Source: Lachnospiraceae bacterium
GTDB taxonomy: Bacteria > Bacillota > Clostridia > Lachnospirales > Lachnospiraceae
Assembly (NCBI GenBank): GCA_015057405.1
Contig: SVEK01000025.1
Span: forward strand, 1 to 45,646
Length of the DNA stretch: 45,646 nt
Reading direction: 5' to 3'
Shown here piece by piece: positions 17,656-26,292 of this stretch. The stretch's first letter is position 1. Each line of letters begins with the position of its first letter. The position numbers and the translations under genes were made by a program. A model generated the notes under the pieces. That model was given only the letters and a program-made list of their open reading frames with translations, was not told the origin of the DNA and ran no database searches.

Positions 17656-17687
17656 AAAAAAACCCGATGCATATTTCACACATCAGG
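17656..17687 (-). terminator. Intrinsic terminator after the tRNA-Ser genes
   Basis: Minus-strand CCTGATGT (17687-17680) pairs with GCATCGGG (17670-17663), with two G-U pairs, and is followed by seven T residues. It lies between tRNA-Ser(GGA) and the tgt promoter. Confidence 0.75.
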
Positions 17688-17739
17688 ATCCATCTTATAA
17701 TACACACATTCACATTATAACAGCATAGTTAAATTAAAA

Positions 17740-17828
17740 CGGAGAAGGAGGGATTTGAACCCTCGCGCCGCTATTAACGACCTACTCCCTTTCCAGGGGA
17801 GCCCCTTCAGCCACTTGGGTACTTCTCC
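17740..17828 (-). tRNA. tRNA-Ser (anticodon GGA)
   Basis: The minus strand folds as a class II tRNA: a 7-bp acceptor GGAGAAG/CTTCTCC, anticodon stem CTCCC/GGGAG with loop CTGGAAA (anticodon GGA), a long variable arm (TAGGTCGTTAATAGCGGC) typical of serine tRNAs, and T-arm GAGGGTTCAAATCCCTC. The discriminator base is G at 17740; the CCA end is not encoded. Confidence 0.95.
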
Positions 17829-17881
17829 ACATGTCTGAACCATTTATAACACTATATTAACAATACCGTTTTCAGAACAAA

Positions 17882-17967
17882 GAATGTCGCTTGCGACATT
17901 CTCCGCCCGGGCCCGGTTGCCCCAGTAACATCTACTTCTCCGCCGCAGTGCAATCCTTAGCGGAGCG
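17882..17967 (-). other. GC-rich structured spacer between two tRNA-Ser genes
   Basis: This stretch is far richer in G and C than its AT-rich surroundings. It holds a perfect 8-bp hairpin with a CAAG loop (17882-17901) and CTCCGC at 17901-17906 and 17938-17943, each able to pair with GCGGAG at 17960-17965, plus the palindrome CCGGGCCCGG. It contains no open frame of note. It could be an intergenic repeat, a processing element in the tRNA precursor or a small RNA. Confidence 0.45.
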
Positions 17968-18032
17968 TTTTTACTTTATAAGGAAGTTATCAAAAAGAAC
18001 TTTTTTATAAAATAAAAAAAGGCATGAAAAAA

Positions 18033-18118
18033 CGGAGAGGGAGGGATTCGAACCCTCGGAGCCTTGCGGCTCGCCGGTTTTCAAGACCGGTGCACTAAAC
18101 CAGCTATGCGACCTCTCC
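18033..18118 (-). tRNA. tRNA-Ser (anticodon UGA)
   Basis: The minus strand folds as a class II tRNA: acceptor GGAGAGG/CCTCTCC, anticodon stem CCGGT/ACCGG with loop CTTGAAA (anticodon UGA), variable arm hairpin CGAGCCGCAAGGCTC, and T-arm GAGGGTTCGAATCCCTC. The discriminator base is G at 18033; no CCA is encoded. Both serine tRNAs here could be read from the promoter immediately upstream. Confidence 0.95.
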
Positions 18119-18132
18119 TTAACTGCCTTGCT

Positions 18133-18161
18133 AGTATAACATCTGAAACAATCCGTGTCAA
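18133..18161 (-). promoter_or_regulatory. Consensus sigma-A promoter of the tRNA-Ser genes
   Basis: TTGACA (18156-18161) and TATACT (18133-18138) on the minus strand with a 17-nt spacer; the -10 lies 15 nt before the mature tRNA 5' end, as expected for a stable-RNA promoter. Confidence 0.8.
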
Positions 18162-18270
18162 CACCTTTTTTTATTTTTTTCAGATAACTTTTCGATATTT
18201 TTGTAAATCACCGAATATCAATTTAAATTCCTTAACGTTTAAACAGTCCGCATTTCCCATCTTGGATTAA

Positions 18271-20448
18271 CTATATTTTATACGTCTTCTGTAGTGTTTT
18301 ATACCCCTTTTTTGTTATCTTTATTCGTATTTTTACGTTGTTTTTTAATTTTATTTTCTTAAGGGTAAATTTTTTGCCTTTAACGACCGCCTTTTTCCAT
18401 TTACCACCACCTATTTTAATTTTGACAATAGCTTTAGACACGGAAAGTTTACCGGTTATTTTTCCAGCCGAACTTCTAAATCTTATGTTTGATAGTCTTA
18501 TTTTCTTCTTTGCATTTGTATGTCCGTATAGAATTTCCTCTTTGTCTGTTGATGTCGTCTGGTGTCCCTTCGTTGAAACTGACGGCAAATTTGCGCCCGG
18601 CGTCATCTGTGGGGCTTTCGTTGGAGCAAACGGCAGGATTACATCCGGTGTCGTCTGTGGGGCTTTCGTTGTGACCGGTGGCGGATTGTCTGTTGGCGGC
18701 ATCTGGGGAACCTTCGTTGGAACCGGCGCCAAGTTATCAGCGTCACTGCTTCCTACTATAATTTTGTATTCACGATAACAGGTAGGATTGTATTGAGGAC
18801 GAAAAGTCAAAGTTACCTCTCCATTACCCACAAAGGATATCATGTCAACTGTGTCATCCTCACTCACTTTTGCCACTGTTTCGTCCGAGGAGATAATTTC
18901 TATATCATAATTATATTCTAATTCTTCTGCACATTCTCCATCATTAAACATGCCTGAAATGGAGTAATATATATTATCTCCCACATTTATTTTATCATTA
19001 TAATCCGAATAGTAAAAACCGTCTTTTGCCTGCCACCAAACATCTATGTAAGTGAACACTTTTACTTTTCTTGCATCGCCGCAATCCTCACATTTTATGG
19101 ATGCAATTCCATTATCCGTCTGAAAAAATGTATGAGTATGCCCATTATTAAATACAGTAGTATTAGTCTGATTAAGATTCTTTATTGAAATGTCATAAAA
19201 TATAACCTCTTCTTCGTTCCATGTATACCAAATAATCTTATCGCCTGAAATTACCGGCACACAATCCGAAAGATATCCTTTCATGGAATATAATTCGCCG
19301 GTTAATTTGCCTGTACCGTCTACTATTCCGTAATATATAGTACCTTCCCTTGTCCACAAAATCATATAACTATTGTCCTCAAGTTTTACCATATGTGGTG
19401 TGGACGCGCTGGAAGTTCCCTCAGGGTAATCTGTAATCCGATTTATAGAAACTTCCATAGTAGATTTGTCAACCCCCGCCACGAAAACATTTCGGGTGCT
19501 TCTGTTATTATACTCCTCGTCCTGTACAACAGAAGTACCTGCAATCAGATAATCAGATTCAGATATCTCAAGTCCGCCGACAGTACACTTGGTCATATTG
19601 GCACCTATATTTCCCTGAATTGGCAAAACATCAACAACTGTGCATAATTCCTGACCAGAACTTGGAAAAAATGTACCATCACTAAAGTCTGTATTATATT
19701 TCATCAGCACAATTGAACGGGGATACGCATCTCCGTGGTCAACCGAAATGATATTATTATTCTCTGTCTTAATGAATTGATTGAACGAATGGCTCACATA
19801 TCCATACATATTGTTGAGAACACCTGTATATGAATCCGTAATTGTCATGCTGTCAGTATCAACCTGAATTGTTACATTTGCCTGATGGTTATTTCCATCA
19901 CTTGAAGTATACATTTCATGGCAGGTACGTATTAACAGATACTTTCCCACCATAGTCATCCTACAGGTTCCTGCATCAAATGGCACTGTCGTATTACAAT
20001 CATACAATCCGGTAGACGATATTCTATTCCAGTTCTTATCATATTTTGTAACTCTATAAACCTCAACATCCGCAGATTCATTTGCATTGGTCTGGCCTGT
20101 CACCACATAATAATTAGACTCACCTGTATACACTCCTCCAAAAATCGGAAGTTCCCCGGGAACTGTTTTTTCGGATACAAGATTGTATTCCCCGTCATAA
20201 TACTCCACCAACAGTCCATCAGTTGCCCCATGTTGAATCCGCATAAATCCTCCATCAGAACGAGGACATAAATATGAACCAATAGTTGATGCCCAGGCAT
20301 AATAGTTCTGGGCACTTCTATTGCTTCCACTATAGACATTACAAGTTGACTTTTTTACTGAAGCCTCTGCTTTTGAAACATATGTAACAATTGCTGAAAT
20401 AAATAAAACTACTGCGATAAAGAATTTTACTGACTTATATTTTCTCAT
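18271..20448 (-). CDS. Large secreted protein with Pro/Thr repeats, function unknown
   Basis: A 725-residue protein I do not recognise. It has a signal peptide (MRKYKSVKFFIAVVLFISAI, cleavage near SKAEA), a long region of short beta strands (about 40-440) that reads like a repeated-blade or propeller fold, a CxxC pair (SIKCEDCGDARK), and a Big2-like immunoglobulin segment (about 490-570, SSDETVAKVSEDDTVDMIS). Next come four 16-residue Pro/Thr repeats (about 572-635, each with a PTKxPQ-type core) and a basic C-terminal beta domain (about 636-725, Lys-rich, ending KTLQKTYKI). The layout suggests an extracellular or wall-associated protein with a stalk. The start at 20448 is 4 nt after the ispD stop, with TGGAG 7 nt upstream, so it is translationally close to ispD despite the unrelated role. 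Confidence 0.85.
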   Translation of the reverse strand: MRKYKSVKFFIAVVLFISAIVTYVSKAEASVKKSTCNVYSGSNRSAQNYYAWASTIGSYLCPRSDGGFMRIQHGATDGLLVEYYDGEYNLVSEKTVPGELPIFGGVYTGESNYYVVTGQTNANESADVEVYRVTKYDKNWNRISSTGLYDCNTTVPFDAGTCRMTMVGKYLLIRTCHEMYTSSDGNNHQANVTIQVDTDSMTITDSYTGVLNNMYGYVSHSFNQFIKTENNNIISVDHGDAYPRSIVLMKYNTDFSDGTFFPSSGQELCTVVDVLPIQGNIGANMTKCTVGGLEISESDYLIAGTSVVQDEEYNNRSTRNVFVAGVDKSTMEVSINRITDYPEGTSSASTPHMVKLEDNSYMILWTREGTIYYGIVDGTGKLTGELYSMKGYLSDCVPVISGDKIIWYTWNEEEVIFYDISIKNLNQTNTTVFNNGHTHTFFQTDNGIASIKCEDCGDARKVKVFTYIDVWWQAKDGFYYSDYNDKINVGDNIYYSISGMFNDGECAEELEYNYDIEIISSDETVAKVSEDDTVDMISFVGNGEVTLTFRPQYNPTCYREYKIIVGSSDADNLAPVPTKVPQMPPTDNPPPVTTKAPQTTPDVILPFAPTKAPQMTPGANLPSVSTKGHQTTSTDKEEILYGHTNAKKKIRLSNIRFRSSAGKITGKLSVSKAIVKIKIGGGKWKKAVVKGKKFTLKKIKLKNNVKIRIKITKKGYKTLQKTYKI

Positions 20449-20452
20449 ATAC

Positions 20453-21172
20453 TTACTCCATATTTTGTTCGTTTCCTTCAGATAAATGATTTGCTAAAGC
20501 TACCATATCCTCCGGTGTTGTAATCTTAAAATTAACATAATCACCCATAACAAGTTTTATTCTTCTGCCGTCATATTTTTCCCATAGCATTGCATCATCT
20601 GTAACGTGAAATGCCTTGCCACTGTCAAAATAGTTTTTATAGGCATTATATATTCCCTTCATTTCGAAGGTCTGGGGAGTCTGTATATTCCACACACAAC
20701 TTCTGTCAGGGGTCATTGTGACATATCCCCGATCATCAGTTATTCTTACTGTATCTTTACTTGGGACCGCCGGAACACATGCCTTAACACTAATAACCTC
20801 TTCCATTAATCTGTCAAGAACCCGGTGCGTAATACATGGTCTTGCACCGTCATGAATCATAACATAATCAACGTTTCCAATGCATTGCAATGCATTGTAT
20901 ACCGAATCGTATCTTTCCTTTCCACCGGCAACAACATCAAAAACTTTACTGAAGTTGTATTTTCCCACAATATCAGTTTGTACCATAGATATATCTTCCG
21001 GGGATGTTACAACTACAATTTTATTAACAATTTCATATTCCTCAAAACATTTAAGGGAATAGTATAAAACAGGATAACCATTTATATCCATATACTGCTT
21101 GGGAATTTCACTATTCATGCGACTCCCCCTGCCTGCTGCTAAAACTATTACACCTAATTTGATATTATTCAT
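20453..21172 (-). CDS. ispD: 2-C-methyl-D-erythritol 4-phosphate cytidylyltransferase
   Basis: A 239-residue enzyme of the MEP isoprenoid pathway, coupling CTP to methylerythritol phosphate. It has the nucleotidyltransferase N-terminus GVIVLAAGRGSRMNSEIPKQ, the MIHDGARPCITHRVLDRL motif, VPSKDTVRITDDRG, WNIQTPQTFEMKGI, and VTDDAMLWEKYDGRRIKLVM near the end. The last motif is specific to IspD. The start at 21172 has AAGG about 10 nt upstream (weak). A TarI-type role is less likely given the family-specific motifs, but cannot be fully excluded. Confidence 0.9.
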   Translation of the reverse strand: MNNIKLGVIVLAAGRGSRMNSEIPKQYMDINGYPVLYYSLKCFEEYEIVNKIVVVTSPEDISMVQTDIVGKYNFSKVFDVVAGGKERYDSVYNALQCIGNVDYVMIHDGARPCITHRVLDRLMEEVISVKACVPAVPSKDTVRITDDRGYVTMTPDRSCVWNIQTPQTFEMKGIYNAYKNYFDSGKAFHVTDDAMLWEKYDGRRIKLVMGDYVNFKITTPEDMVALANHLSEGNEQNME

Positions 21173-21294
21173 ATAACATTTACCTTGTCCTTATATTACA
21201 CGGATTCCCGCAAAACTGTTTTTGCTCTGCAGAATGATTCAAAACACCGGATTCAAAATGCTAATTACTTTTTTCAAACCAGTCTATGCAGTTT

Positions 21295-22374
21295 TTATTC
21301 AAATGTCAGGTTTGCAACAGCATTAAGGTCTAAGCCATGCCTTACTCCCCGCATATACTCATAGTACCCGGCAGCACCAATCATTGCCGCATTATCAGTG
21401 CAAAGAACCGGAGACGGATAAAACAGTTCAAATCCACAGGCATCACACTGGTCTTTAAGCGCTTTTCGTAATGCTGAATTACAGGCCACACCACCGGACA
21501 CGGCAATTTGCTTATATCCGTATTCTTTTGCCGCTTTAATTGTTCTGCTGACAAGCACATCTATCACCGCAGCCTGAAACGATGCCGCAACATCAGCCTG
21601 ACTAAATGATTCCTTTTTCATGTTATAGCTGTTAACATAATTGAGCACTGCTGACTTAACACCACTAAAACTAAAATCGTACGGTGCTCCTTCAATCGTA
21701 CCCCTTGGAAATATTATTGCTTCGCTATTGCCTTCTTTTGCAAGCTTGTCAATCTTTGGTCCACCCGGGTATCCAAGACCTATAGTTCTTGCAACTTTAT
21801 CAAAAGCCTCCCCTACAGCATCATCTCTGGTTCGCCCGATTATGTTATACACCCCATAGTCTTTTACTTCAACTATATTGGTATGACCACCTGAAACAAC
21901 CAGACACATAAACGGCGGTTTTAAATTATCATGTTCAATATAATTGGCAGAAATGTGACCACCTATATGATGAACACCTACTATAGGTTTTTTCTTTGCA
22001 TAAGCTATTGCCTTTGCGGCACCAACGCCAACCAGCAACGAACCTATAAGACCGGGACCGTATGTCACACATATGGCATCAATATCATCAAGCGTAACGT
22101 TTGCTTCTTCAAGAGCAGCTTCAATAACCGGATTAATACACTCAATATGTTTTCTTGATGCAATCTCCGGAACAACTCCACCGTACTCTTTATGTATTGC
22201 TATTTGAGATGCTATAATGTTAGACAACACATTTCTTCCATCACTAACAACAGCCGCAGAAGTTTCATCACAAGAACTTTCTACGGCCAGTATACATACT
22301 TTTCCCTTCTTTTTTTCTTCATCGTTCCCGTTATCAACAACTGCATTCACAAAACTAATATTTTCGTCTTTCAT
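21295..22374 (-). CDS. tsaD: tRNA N6-threonylcarbamoyladenosine transferase TsaD
   Basis: A 359-residue ASKHA-fold enzyme that transfers the threonylcarbamoyl group to A37 of ANN-decoding tRNAs. Signatures are [28 protein letters not shown], the iron-binding [53 protein letters not shown] and [14 protein letters not shown]. An N-terminal extension of about 25 acidic and lysine-rich residues precedes the core. AAAAGGA lies 8 nt before ATG 22374. Its partners TsaB and TsaE are encoded about 3.5 kb away, not in the same operon. Confidence 0.95.
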   Translation of the reverse strand: MKDENISFVNAVVDNGNDEEKKKGKVCILAVESSCDETSAAVVSDGRNVLSNIIASQIAIHKEYGGVVPEIASRKHIECINPVIEAALEEANVTLDDIDAICVTYGPGLIGSLLVGVGAAKAIAYAKKKPIVGVHHIGGHISANYIEHDNLKPPFMCLVVSGGHTNIVEVKDYGVYNIIGRTRDDAVGEAFDKVARTIGLGYPGGPKIDKLAKEGNSEAIIFPRGTIEGAPYDFSFSGVKSAVLNYVNSYNMKKESFSQADVAASFQAAVIDVLVSRTIKAAKEYGYKQIAVSGGVACNSALRKALKDQCDACGFELFYPSPVLCTDNAAMIGAAGYYEYMRGVRHGLDLNAVANLTFE

Positions 22375-22454
22375 AGCATTTTCCTTTTATCTATATACCT
22401 ATATTTTATCTTGTCCGCCGGAATTTTAATCACACCGACAATTCATATTGTCAT

Positions 22455-23108
22455 TTAGCTTTTAGTCAAATCGTCTTTGTTTGCCGAATCTTTAGTTGAC
22501 GTATCTTTTGAGACACTGTCATTTATATCATCGTTCATCAACTCATAGTAAAGAATTTTCCAACGACCTTCTTCGTTCAGGAAGTAAAATCTCATATATA
22601 CTTTCGAAGATTTTCCTTCCTCATTATACAGATAGGACGCCGTAAGGGTTTTCCCTTCTTCACCCTCCGGGGTCTTAAATTCATTAGCTTTTAGGCTGTC
22701 ACTAACAACAAAATTAGACATCACTTTGCCATCTTCCCGAAACGATTCAACCTCTTTTAGAAAGTTTGCAATATGTTCTTCACGTTTGTTAATGTCAAGC
22801 CACTGCACAGACCACATACATCTGATTTTATCAACCAGAAGTTCAAAGTCTTCACCCTCAAGTTCATTATTATAAATGTACTGAAGATATTTATTGTACT
22901 GCTTTAGTACGTCAGATACAGTTGAAGGATAATTATTCTCAAAATCTCTTGCCACCAAAATATCATAAGTTGTTGTTGGGAAGTCCTCTTTTGCAAGTTC
23001 CTCTTTTTTCATGTCAACAAACTTTGAATACACAACCACAACCCCAATGGCAATAAACATAAAAAAGATTATACATTTAACAAGAAAATTATTATTTGTT
23101 TTCTTCAT
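22455..23108 (-). CDS. Membrane-anchored protein of unknown function
   Basis: A 217-residue protein with a short basic N-terminus and one transmembrane helix (CIIFFMFIAIGVVVVYSKFV), so an N-in, C-out anchor is likely. The external part is mixed alpha/beta (DFPTTTYDILVARDFENNYP; SKVYMRFYFLNEEGRWKILY resembles the final strands of an NTF2- or cystatin-like fold) and ends in an Asp/Lys/Ser-rich tail. I cannot name a function. Tight spacing after rnz (25 nt) and a good ribosome binding site (GGGGGTGA, 4-8 nt before ATG 23108) indicate an operon with rnz and perhaps tsaD. Confidence 0.8.
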   Translation of the reverse strand: MKKTNNNFLVKCIIFFMFIAIGVVVVYSKFVDMKKEELAKEDFPTTTYDILVARDFENNYPSTVSDVLKQYNKYLQYIYNNELEGEDFELLVDKIRCMWSVQWLDINKREEHIANFLKEVESFREDGKVMSNFVVSDSLKANEFKTPEGEEGKTLTASYLYNEEGKSSKVYMRFYFLNEEGRWKILYYELMNDDINDSVSKDTSTKDSANKDDLTKS

Positions 23109-23133
23109 AAGTCACCCCCATAACTTCCACGTG

Positions 23134-24045
23134 CTAGTCTTCCTCAAAACATAATGTTACACTTTTTCCATCCTTTCCGGCATGAGCACCCGGGAATATA
23201 TCTCTTACTTCATCCATGTATTGTTCAGGCCTTACAAGTGAAGGACTGTAATGCGTCAACCACATTTCATTCACTGCAGCACGTTTTGCCAGTTCCGCCG
23301 CTTCATAAAATGTCATGTGCTTATTTTCTTTTGCTTTTTTTATCTTGTCATGTTCCCCATACATTCCTTCACAGATAAACAAATCCGCACCTTCTGCTTT
23401 CTCTGCAATAATATCCACCGGTCTCGAGTCTGTACAGTATGTCACTTTCAGCCCCTTTCTGGCAGGTCCTAACACCATGTCCGGCGTATATATACATCCA
23501 TTACATTCAACAGAATCACCTTTCTGGAGAGTATTCCACAAATTAACAGGTATTCCGGCCTCTTTCGCTTTTTCAACCATGAATCTGCCAACTCTCGGAA
23601 TAATTATATTATATCCGTAACATACAACACTGTGATTAACCTTAAATGCTTCAAGTTCATAACCGTGCATATTAAATATCTGAACAGGTTCACTAAGTTC
23701 TTTATAAATGATATCAAACGGCAATCCCGGTGCAATGATTCTAAGTGCATTAACAACCCGCTCAAGACCTTTGGGACCTATAAGAGTTAACGGTTCTGTC
23801 CTATCCGCATTGCCCATCGACAACAACAGTCCCGGCAACCCACTAATATGATCTCCATGATAATGGGTAAAACATATGGTATCTATCGGATTGACACTCC
23901 AACCCTTTTCACGTATGGCAACCTGTGTCCCTTCTCCGCAGTCAATAAGCATACTGCTGCCATTAAATCGCATCATCAAAGCAGTAAGCGCACGTTTTGG
24001 CAGTGGCATCATGCCGCTTGTTCCCAGCAAACAAACATCTAACAT
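23134..24045 (-). CDS. rnz: Ribonuclease Z
   Basis: A 303-residue metallo-beta-lactamase-fold endonuclease that matures tRNA 3' ends. Motifs include LGTSGMMPLPKRALTALMMR, LIDCGEGTQVAIR, the zinc motif FTHYHGDHISGLPGLLLSMG, the conserved VNHSVVCYGYNI, YCTDSRP, and the late HMTFYEAAELAKRA with LTHYSPS. It is full length. This enzyme suits the two CCA-less serine tRNAs in the same window. AAGGAAGG lies about 6 nt before ATG 24045. Upstream lies a two-copy 82-bp repeat carrying extended -10 boxes. Confidence 0.95.
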   Translation of the reverse strand: MLDVCLLGTSGMMPLPKRALTALMMRFNGSSMLIDCGEGTQVAIREKGWSVNPIDTICFTHYHGDHISGLPGLLLSMGNADRTEPLTLIGPKGLERVVNALRIIAPGLPFDIIYKELSEPVQIFNMHGYELEAFKVNHSVVCYGYNIIIPRVGRFMVEKAKEAGIPVNLWNTLQKGDSVECNGCIYTPDMVLGPARKGLKVTYCTDSRPVDIIAEKAEGADLFICEGMYGEHDKIKKAKENKHMTFYEAAELAKRAAVNEMWLTHYSPSLVRPEQYMDEVRDIFPGAHAGKDGKSVTLCFEED

Positions 24046-24067
24046 AGTGCACCTTCCTTATAGCTTT

Positions 24068-24241
24068 ATTATATCACGTCGACTAACGTCTCCGTGAGGG
24101 CGTTCGCCTTATAGAGCTCCCCGTGCAAGCACGGAGCTTCGCAAGGCTCATTATATCACGTCGACTGGCGTCTCCGTGAGGGTGTTCGCCTTATAGAGCT
24201 CCCCGTGCAAGCACGGAGCTTCGCAAGGCTCATTATATCAC
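24068..24241 (-). repeat. 82-bp tandem duplication with promoter-like boxes and hairpins, upstream of rnz
   Basis: Two copies (24068-24149 and 24150-24231) differ at only three positions, and a third begins (24232-24241). Each copy contains the palindrome CCGTGCAAGCACGG inside a longer GAGCTCC/GGAGCT-type stem, a small GGCG/CGCC hairpin, and at its boundary the minus-strand TGATATAAT, an extended -10 box. No CRISPR-like spacing or coding capacity is present. The 253-bp gap 24046-24298 otherwise holds only the terminator of the next gene. Confidence 0.9.
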
Positions 24242-24267
24242 AATATTAACATACAACACTAAAATTA

Positions 24268-24298
24268 ACAAGTATGCAGCAGGTGGCTGCATACTTGT
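24268..24298 (-). terminator. Hairpin terminator directly after the small zinc-ribbon gene
   Basis: A 13-bp perfect inverted repeat, ACAAGTATGCAGC (24268-24280) with its complement (24286-24298), closes a 5-nt loop and begins right at the stop codon. The following minus-strand sequence TTAATTTTAG is only moderately T-rich. Confidence 0.65.
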
Positions 24299-24502
24299 CT
24301 ATATCTCTTTCTTTATGCTTTTATCTACCGGAATAATAAAGCCGGATACAATATTGTCATAACATTTTTCACATAAATTAAAACGATGAATCTCTGTATC
24401 TTTTTCGGAAAAATACCCCCACTCTTTTGCCGCTTCAAACACATCTTCTTTCATAATACCCTTGTCAAAATATATCTGTTTCCCGCAAGCGTTACATCTC
24501 AT
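24299..24502 (-). CDS. Small zinc-ribbon protein
   Basis: A 67-residue protein with two CxxC knuckles (RCNACGKQIYF and LCEKCYDNIVSGF) about 35 residues apart, the pattern of a single zinc ribbon. The middle (VFEAAKEWGYFSEKDTEIHR) is predicted helical. The function is unknown; similar small zinc proteins occur across Firmicutes. ATG 24502 is chosen because GGAGG lies 8 nt upstream; the frame is open a further 10 codons. Confidence 0.75.
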   Translation of the reverse strand: MRCNACGKQIYFDKGIMKEDVFEAAKEWGYFSEKDTEIHRFNLCEKCYDNIVSGFIIPVDKSIKKEI

Positions 24503-24642
24503 ACATTTTTCCTCCAACAAATAAGTTACCAATAGATGCAGGATTCGTTATTGCGTGTACATAATTCTAATTATCTTATCTCGTTTCATCTACCGATATA
24601 TGTAGATTATACCCTTATTGTATTATGCATGTATAGTGGTAA

Positions 24643-24667
24643 TTGGTGGAAGTAACAAAACCACCAA
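24643..24667 (-). terminator. Possible hairpin after rimI
   Basis: TTGGTGG (24643-24649) and its complement (24661-24667) form a 7-bp stem with an 11-nt loop 12 nt after the rimI stop. There is no real T tract, so it may be a weak terminator, an mRNA 3' stabiliser or chance. Confidence 0.35.
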
Positions 24668-24678
24668 CAAATATATGA

Positions 24679-25131
24679 TTACAAATAACGCCCCATAATC
24701 AACGCATCTTCTGTCGGATTGGTATAATATGCTTTTCTGACACCTATTTCACCAAATCCGGCATTCTCATACAGGCAAATTGCTGCCTTGTTGGAAACTC
24801 TTACTTCAAGAATGTACTCTTTTATCTGAAAGTTGTTTCCTTCTTCTAACAATGAATTAATGAGTTTTTTTCCAATCCCTTTTTTTCTGTAATCAGGAGC
24901 TACTGCAACATTAATAATATCTGCAGAGTCAAAACTTCTTCGCATAATACAAAAGCCTGCCACAGTATTATTATCAACTGCAACAAGACCTGTATCATAA
25001 TCGGCAGACACCGAAAAAACAAAATCCTCTTTTGACCATGGTTCGGCAAAACACAATCTCTCCACTAAAGCAACCTGTTCTATATCATTTTCTTTCATAG
25101 TTCTAATTAAAATGTGTTCTGCACTATCCAT
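24679..25131 (-). CDS. rimI: Ribosomal protein S18-alanine N-acetyltransferase
   Basis: A 150-residue GNAT acyltransferase: IRTMKENDIEQVALVERLCF, then PWSKEDFVFSVS (the RimI PW motif), the acetyl-CoA loop VAPDYRKKGIGKKLINSL and the C-terminal LEVRVSNKAAICLYENAGFG. RimI acetylates the N-terminus of ribosomal protein S18, and its gene is often joined to tsaB/tsaE, as here (start 7 nt after the tsaB stop). AAAGGG lies about 10 nt before ATG 25131. Confidence 0.93.
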   Translation of the reverse strand: MDSAEHILIRTMKENDIEQVALVERLCFAEPWSKEDFVFSVSADYDTGLVAVDNNTVAGFCIMRRSFDSADIINVAVAPDYRKKGIGKKLINSLLEEGNNFQIKEYILEVRVSNKAAICLYENAGFGEIGVRKAYYTNPTEDALIMGRYL

Positions 25132-25138
25132 TATTTAT

Positions 25139-25855
25139 CTACCCTTTATTATTTCTTTTTGCTTCTAATTTTTCCCGTTCTGCCTGAGACAATCTTAGAT
25201 AAACCGGTTCAAACTCTTTGGCACTAACATATTTTTTTTCTTTCCACAAGAACGACGCCGCAACAGAAATTGAAGCAGCACTTTGCAGTCTCATATGCGG
25301 CATAGCAAAATGTGCCTTTTCCCCAAGCTGCTCTGTAAGATACTCACGGAAAACGGGGACACCGTCTCCAACAAAGGTAATTTCATCATATTTTATATTC
25401 CTTGCTATCAGTTCTTCAATTCCAATAGCCTCAGACGGAGCTAGCTGTACCATCTGCTCACTATCAGGATTATAATAAAATAAGGCAGTATAAACCTGAT
25501 TCCTTCTTGCATCCATTATAGGGCAAATTACCCCCTTACATCCGGCCATATTATACGCAAGACCTTCAAGAGTAGATACCGGTATTATAGGTTTTCCCGT
25601 TGCCAGCCCCAGTCCTTTTACAGTTGCGGCTCCGATTCGAAGTCCCGTAAATGACCCCGGTCCCTCAGCAATTGCTATCGCATCCACCTGATTAATATCA
25701 ATTCCGGCAGATACCATAACATCTTCAATCATTGGCAACAGTGTCTGTGAGTGAGTTTTTTTATTATTAACGGCTTGGTATGACACGATAACACCGTCTA
25801 TATTAACAGCCGCAGTAGCTGTGAGTCCGGAACTGTCAATTGCCAATAAAATCAT
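25139..25855 (-). CDS. tsaB: tRNA threonylcarbamoyladenosine biosynthesis protein TsaB
   Basis: A 238-residue ASKHA-fold partner of TsaD. It starts MILLAIDSSGLTATAAVNID, carries HSQTLLPMIEDV, the conserved AIAEGPGSFTGLRIGAATVK and ICPIMDARRNQVYTALF. It lacks the iron-binding histidines of TsaD, as expected for this non-catalytic scaffold. Its start codon overlaps the tsaE stop by 4 nt, indicating translational coupling. Confidence 0.95.
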   Translation of the reverse strand: MILLAIDSSGLTATAAVNIDGVIVSYQAVNNKKTHSQTLLPMIEDVMVSAGIDINQVDAIAIAEGPGSFTGLRIGAATVKGLGLATGKPIIPVSTLEGLAYNMAGCKGVICPIMDARRNQVYTALFYYNPDSEQMVQLAPSEAIGIEELIARNIKYDEITFVGDGVPVFREYLTEQLGEKAHFAMPHMRLQSAASISVAASFLWKEKKYVSAKEFEPVYLRLSQAEREKLEAKRNNKG

Positions 25856-26292
25856 TCTGCTTTTCCTCCACTTATTGTTATCATTCTATAATCAAAGTCC
25901 TGTTCCATGTCCTTTTCTATAGTAATACGAACCGCATCCTCAGGTAGTAATTCCTCAATCATCTCTGCCCATTCAATAAGGCACACTCCGTCTCCGAATA
26001 TGTATTCTTCATAGTCAAGGTCATACATTTCTTCCGGAGAACCTATTCTGTATACATCAAAATGATACAACGGTAGTCTTCCTGTCATATAAGATTTCAT
26101 AATGGTAAACGTCGGACTGTTAACATAATCCTCTATTCCGAGACCTTTTGCAAAACCTTGGGCAAAAACCGTTTTCCCCGTACCCAGATCTCCATTCAAC
26201 ATGTAAATACCACCGGGCATAGCTTCTTTTGCAATATTTTTTGCTATTTCAAATGTTTCCTCATAACTGTTACTCACATATGATTTTTGCAT
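25852..26292 (-). CDS. tsaE: tRNA threonylcarbamoyladenosine biosynthesis ATPase TsaE
   Basis: A 146-residue P-loop ATPase with Walker A GDLGTGKTVFAQGFAKGLG, the switch motif VNSPTFTIMKSY and LYHFDVYRIGSPEEMYDLDY. It turns over the TsaB-TsaD complex during t6A formation. The start overlaps the upstream YcxB-like gene by one base (TAATG), so expression is coupled. Confidence 0.95.
   Translation of the reverse strand: MQKSYVSNSYEETFEIAKNIAKEAMPGGIYMLNGDLGTGKTVFAQGFAKGLGIEDYVNSPTFTIMKSYMTGRLPLYHFDVYRIGSPEEMYDLDYEEYIFGDGVCLIEWAEMIEELLPEDAVRITIEKDMEQDFDYRMITISGGKAE

Noticed and set aside
17829..17881. Separate promoter for tRNA-Ser(GGA)
   Set aside because: TTGTTC and TATAGT with an 18-nt spacer is a poor match, and read-through from the strong upstream promoter is sufficient.
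24068..24241. Tandem repeats as a CRISPR array
   Set aside because: The copies are adjacent without unique spacers, are 82 bp long and number only two, and no cas gene is in the window.
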